NCBI RefSeq assembly: GCF_010435915.1
Contig: NZ_JAAFZH010000005.1
Span: 62,001 to 126,000, forward strand
DNA length: 64,000 nt
Source of the DNA: Spirosoma terrae
GTDB lineage: Bacteria > Bacteroidota > Bacteroidia > Cytophagales > Spirosomataceae
Direction of reading: 5' to 3'
Shown: piece by piece, positions 63,719 to 64,000 of the stretch
Numbering within the stretch: position 1 is the stretch's first letter
How the letters are laid out: each line of letters opens with the position of its first letter
Notes under the pieces: generated by a model
What the model was told of the DNA's origin: nothing
What the model saw: only the letters and a program-made list of their open reading frames with translations
Database searches by the model: none
Made by a program: the position numbers and the translations under genes

Positions 63719-64000
63719 ATGGTAAAGTTTATTCCGCAGCAGGATAAAATGGATTGCGGACCAGCCTGTCTGGCCATGGTATCTTCATATTACGGAAAAC
63801 ACTTTACTGTAAATTATTTGAAAAAGAAATCATATATAACAAAAGAGGGGGTAAGCTTACTCGGCATTTGTGAGGCAGCTGAAGAAATTGGGTTCGAAAC
63901 AATTCCGGTTAATTTAAAAACGGAGAATTTGAGATATTTTTCAACAAACAAATCTCACGAAAATTTACAGCTTCCGGCGATTTTATTTTGGGAACAGAAC
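63719..64000 (+). CDS. C39 peptidase-domain ABC transporter (partial)
   Basis: The first 94 residues are visible and run off the window. The N-terminal C39 peptidase domain shows the catalytic Cys at residue 13 in DCGPACLAMVSSYYG and the oxyanion Gln at about 7 or 8. Family members cut double-Gly leaders while exporting the peptide (bacteriocin ABC transporters). The expected catalytic His and the membrane and ATPase domains would lie past position 64000. It probably exports the graspetide precursor encoded at 60962 and perhaps the lanthipeptides. Confidence 0.9.
   Translation, partial: MVKFIPQQDKMDCGPACLAMVSSYYGKHFTVNYLKKKSYITKEGVSLLGICEAAEEIGFETIPVNLKTENLRYFSTNKSHENLQLPAILFWEQN

Overview
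The window reads as chromosomal DNA of a Bacteroidota bacterium, most likely a Cytophagales member close to Spirosoma (genus is inference). Supporting signs are many lipoprotein and outer-membrane genes, TonB-dependent receptors with N-terminal carboxypeptidase-like regulatory domains, LytS/LytTR two-component pairs, HYC_CC_PP and DUF4494 family proteins, Bacteroidota-type promoters (TAnnTTTG) and weak Shine-Dalgarno signals. No rRNA or tRNA gene was recognised.

Region 1 (1-35 kb) looks like ordinary core and metabolic genome. It holds a ScyD/ScyE-like lipoprotein, a DUF4494 protein and a giant FG-GAP/VCBS lipoprotein. A copper/heavy-metal module follows (6.0-11.9 kb): HYC_CC_PP protein, TonB receptor, HMA-AraC fusion regulator, Cys-rich four-helix copper-binding protein, His/Met-rich outer-membrane protein and periplasmic HMA protein. 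Next come a sulfatase and an OmpA protein, then a leftward carbohydrate-catabolism run (MFS transporter, Gfo/Idh oxidoreductase, SDR, OYE-type oxidoreductase, GH88; 14.5-20.8 kb). After that lie kynU, queG, grpE-dnaJ, a LytTR regulator / TonB-type receptor / LytS kinase group, an NmrA-like protein, a DUF1080 protein and mnmA. Many genes are separated by strong hairpin terminators.

Region 2 (35.2-50.5 kb) is accessory. A tyrosine integrase with two small helper ORFs precedes a WYL-domain regulator with a candidate inverted-repeat operator. Then comes a complete type I CRISPR-Cas operon (cas6-cas5-cas3-cas8-cas7-cas4-cas1-cas2) that resembles the PGING (Csp1/Csp2) variant. The array has 42 full repeats of 29 nt, 41 spacers of about 35-39 nt, and one spacer present twice. 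Its trailer end is interrupted by an IS256-family element whose transposase is frameshifted.

Region 3 (51.4-64 kb, truncated) is AT-rich and is a ribosomally synthesised peptide (RiPP) locus. A LytS-type kinase and LytTR regulator come first. An unannotated 57-aa Thr/Ser/Cys-rich precursor-like ORF precedes a full-length LanB dehydratase. A second LanB paralog is preceded by another tiny Ser-rich ORF. A grasp-with-spasm graspetide cassette follows (GG-leader precursor, ATP-grasp ligase, small ORF, SPASM protein), and the window ends in a C39-peptidase ABC exporter. Both LanB units carry the same three-box, 21-bp-period repeat upstream, which fits a LytTR operator. The regulator, two LanB units, graspetide cassette and exporter may therefore form one regulated hybrid RiPP system. 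No LanC is visible before the window ends.
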